NCBI GenBank assembly: GCA_947505915.1
Contig: CANNNH010000096.1
Span: 1-6,076 of the forward strand
Source: Comamonadaceae bacterium
GTDB taxonomy: Bacteria; Pseudomonadota; Gammaproteobacteria; Burkholderiales; Burkholderiaceae
DNA length: 6,076 nt
Direction: 5' to 3'
Shown here: positions 5,750-6,076 of the stretch, in pieces
How the letters are laid out: each line of letters starts with the position of its first letter
Position numbering within the stretch: the stretch's first letter is position 1
The notes under the pieces: generated by a model
The model's input: the letters and a program-made list of their open reading frames with translations, nothing else
Database searches by the model: none
Told to the model about the DNA's origin: nothing
Made by a program: the position numbers and the translations under genes

Positions 5750-6076
5750 AGGGCCTCCGGTTTGTTTTGAATCAACCGCTCCATGAAGAACTGCATCCCA
5801 CCCGACAAGGGGTCGATGGGGCGCAGCTGCTGGCAAAAATCGGCCAAGCGGCGGTAATCTCTTGAAGCACCCGTGCCGGGCGCCAACTCTAAAACTGATT
5901 GGTATTTTTTCAAGGCGGTCAAGACCATTTCGTCGGACTCAATGGAGGTCAGGTACTGCACGGGCTGGCCCAGAAAGCGCACACACACATCGTTGATGCG
6001 GTTGTACAACTTCCAGCCTGCGGACTGGCTCTCGACCATATTGGGCAGGAGGTAAATTTCATCGAGCTTCATTTCT
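5746..6076 (-). CDS. flhG: flagellar number regulator FlhG/FleN, C-terminal part only
   Basis: The frame is open from the right window edge (a GAA codon precedes the first visible Met) to a TGA at 5748-5746, so this is the last 109 residues of a longer gene. The visible part matches the C-terminal third of FlhG/FleN, a MinD-like ATPase that limits flagellar number, antagonises FleQ-type activators and works with FlhF. Family-like features are 'LLPNMVESQSAGWKLYNRI', the 'VCVRFLGQPVQYLTSIESDE' strand-helix segment, 'VLTALKKYQSVLELAPGTGASRDYRRLADF' and the terminal 'MQFFMERLIQ'. The P-loop and Walker motifs lie outside the window and cannot be checked. The position directly before fliA, overlapping it by ATGA, is the usual flhF-flhG-fliA order and strengthens the call. 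Confidence 0.87.
   Translation of the reverse strand, partial: EMKLDEIYLLPNMVESQSAGWKLYNRINDVCVRFLGQPVQYLTSIESDEMVLTALKKYQSVLELAPGTGASRDYRRLADFCQQLRPIDPLSGGMQFFMERLIQNKPEAL
5754..5758 (-). promoter_or_regulatory. ribosome binding site that fixes the fliA start
   Basis: Minus-strand GGAGG lies four bases before the ATG at 5749 and inside the last codons of flhG. The strength of this site, together with the ATGA overlap, favours this start over the upstream in-frame ATG at 5836. Confidence 0.8.

Noticed and set aside
5750..5836. Longer FliA with a start at 5836
   Set aside because: The 29 extra residues are not FliA-like and would overlap the well-supported flhG end by 91 bases; the ATG at 5749 has GGAGG and an ATGA overlap.

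Overview
This window is part of a polar-type flagellar gene cluster from a betaproteobacterium, most likely a Burkholderiales/Comamonadaceae-like organism. That placement is inferred from protein style, moderate-to-high GC and the flhG-fliA gene order; no marker gene in the window settles it. No mobile element, CRISPR array, tRNA or rRNA is visible, and no gene-free stretch exceeds 300 bases.

Left part (1-1790): a lipoprotein of the LPP20/FlgP type (minus strand, C-terminus cut by the window edge) is divergent from a sigma-54 activator of the FleQ/FlrA kind (plus strand). They are separated by about 200 bases. This gap holds a very good sigma-28 (FliA) promoter facing the lipoprotein gene. 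The activator has a complete AAA+ domain and a Fis-type helix-turn-helix but begins directly at the AAA+ domain, with no N-terminal receiver-like domain. A strong bidirectional terminator separates it from the convergent motB.

Right part (1791-6076): six genes all run on the minus strand, in transcription order flhG (C-terminal part only), fliA, an unrecognised membrane-anchored protein, fliS, motA and motB. flhG/fliA and fliA/unknown each overlap by ATGA, and motA/motB overlap by TAATG, so these pairs are probably translationally coupled. fliS and motA each follow a short intergenic gap with a sigma-28-like promoter. The fliS-motA gap also holds a long nested inverted repeat over the fliS stop codon and a 7-bp hairpin in the motA leader.

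Together the genes form a regulatory and mechanical module. FlhG sets flagellar number, the FleQ-like protein probably drives early/middle genes through sigma-54, and FliA drives late genes. FliS chaperones flagellin, MotA/MotB are the stator, and the FlgP-like lipoprotein probably belongs to an outer-membrane-associated part of the motor. The 251-residue protein between fliA and fliS is the least explained component.
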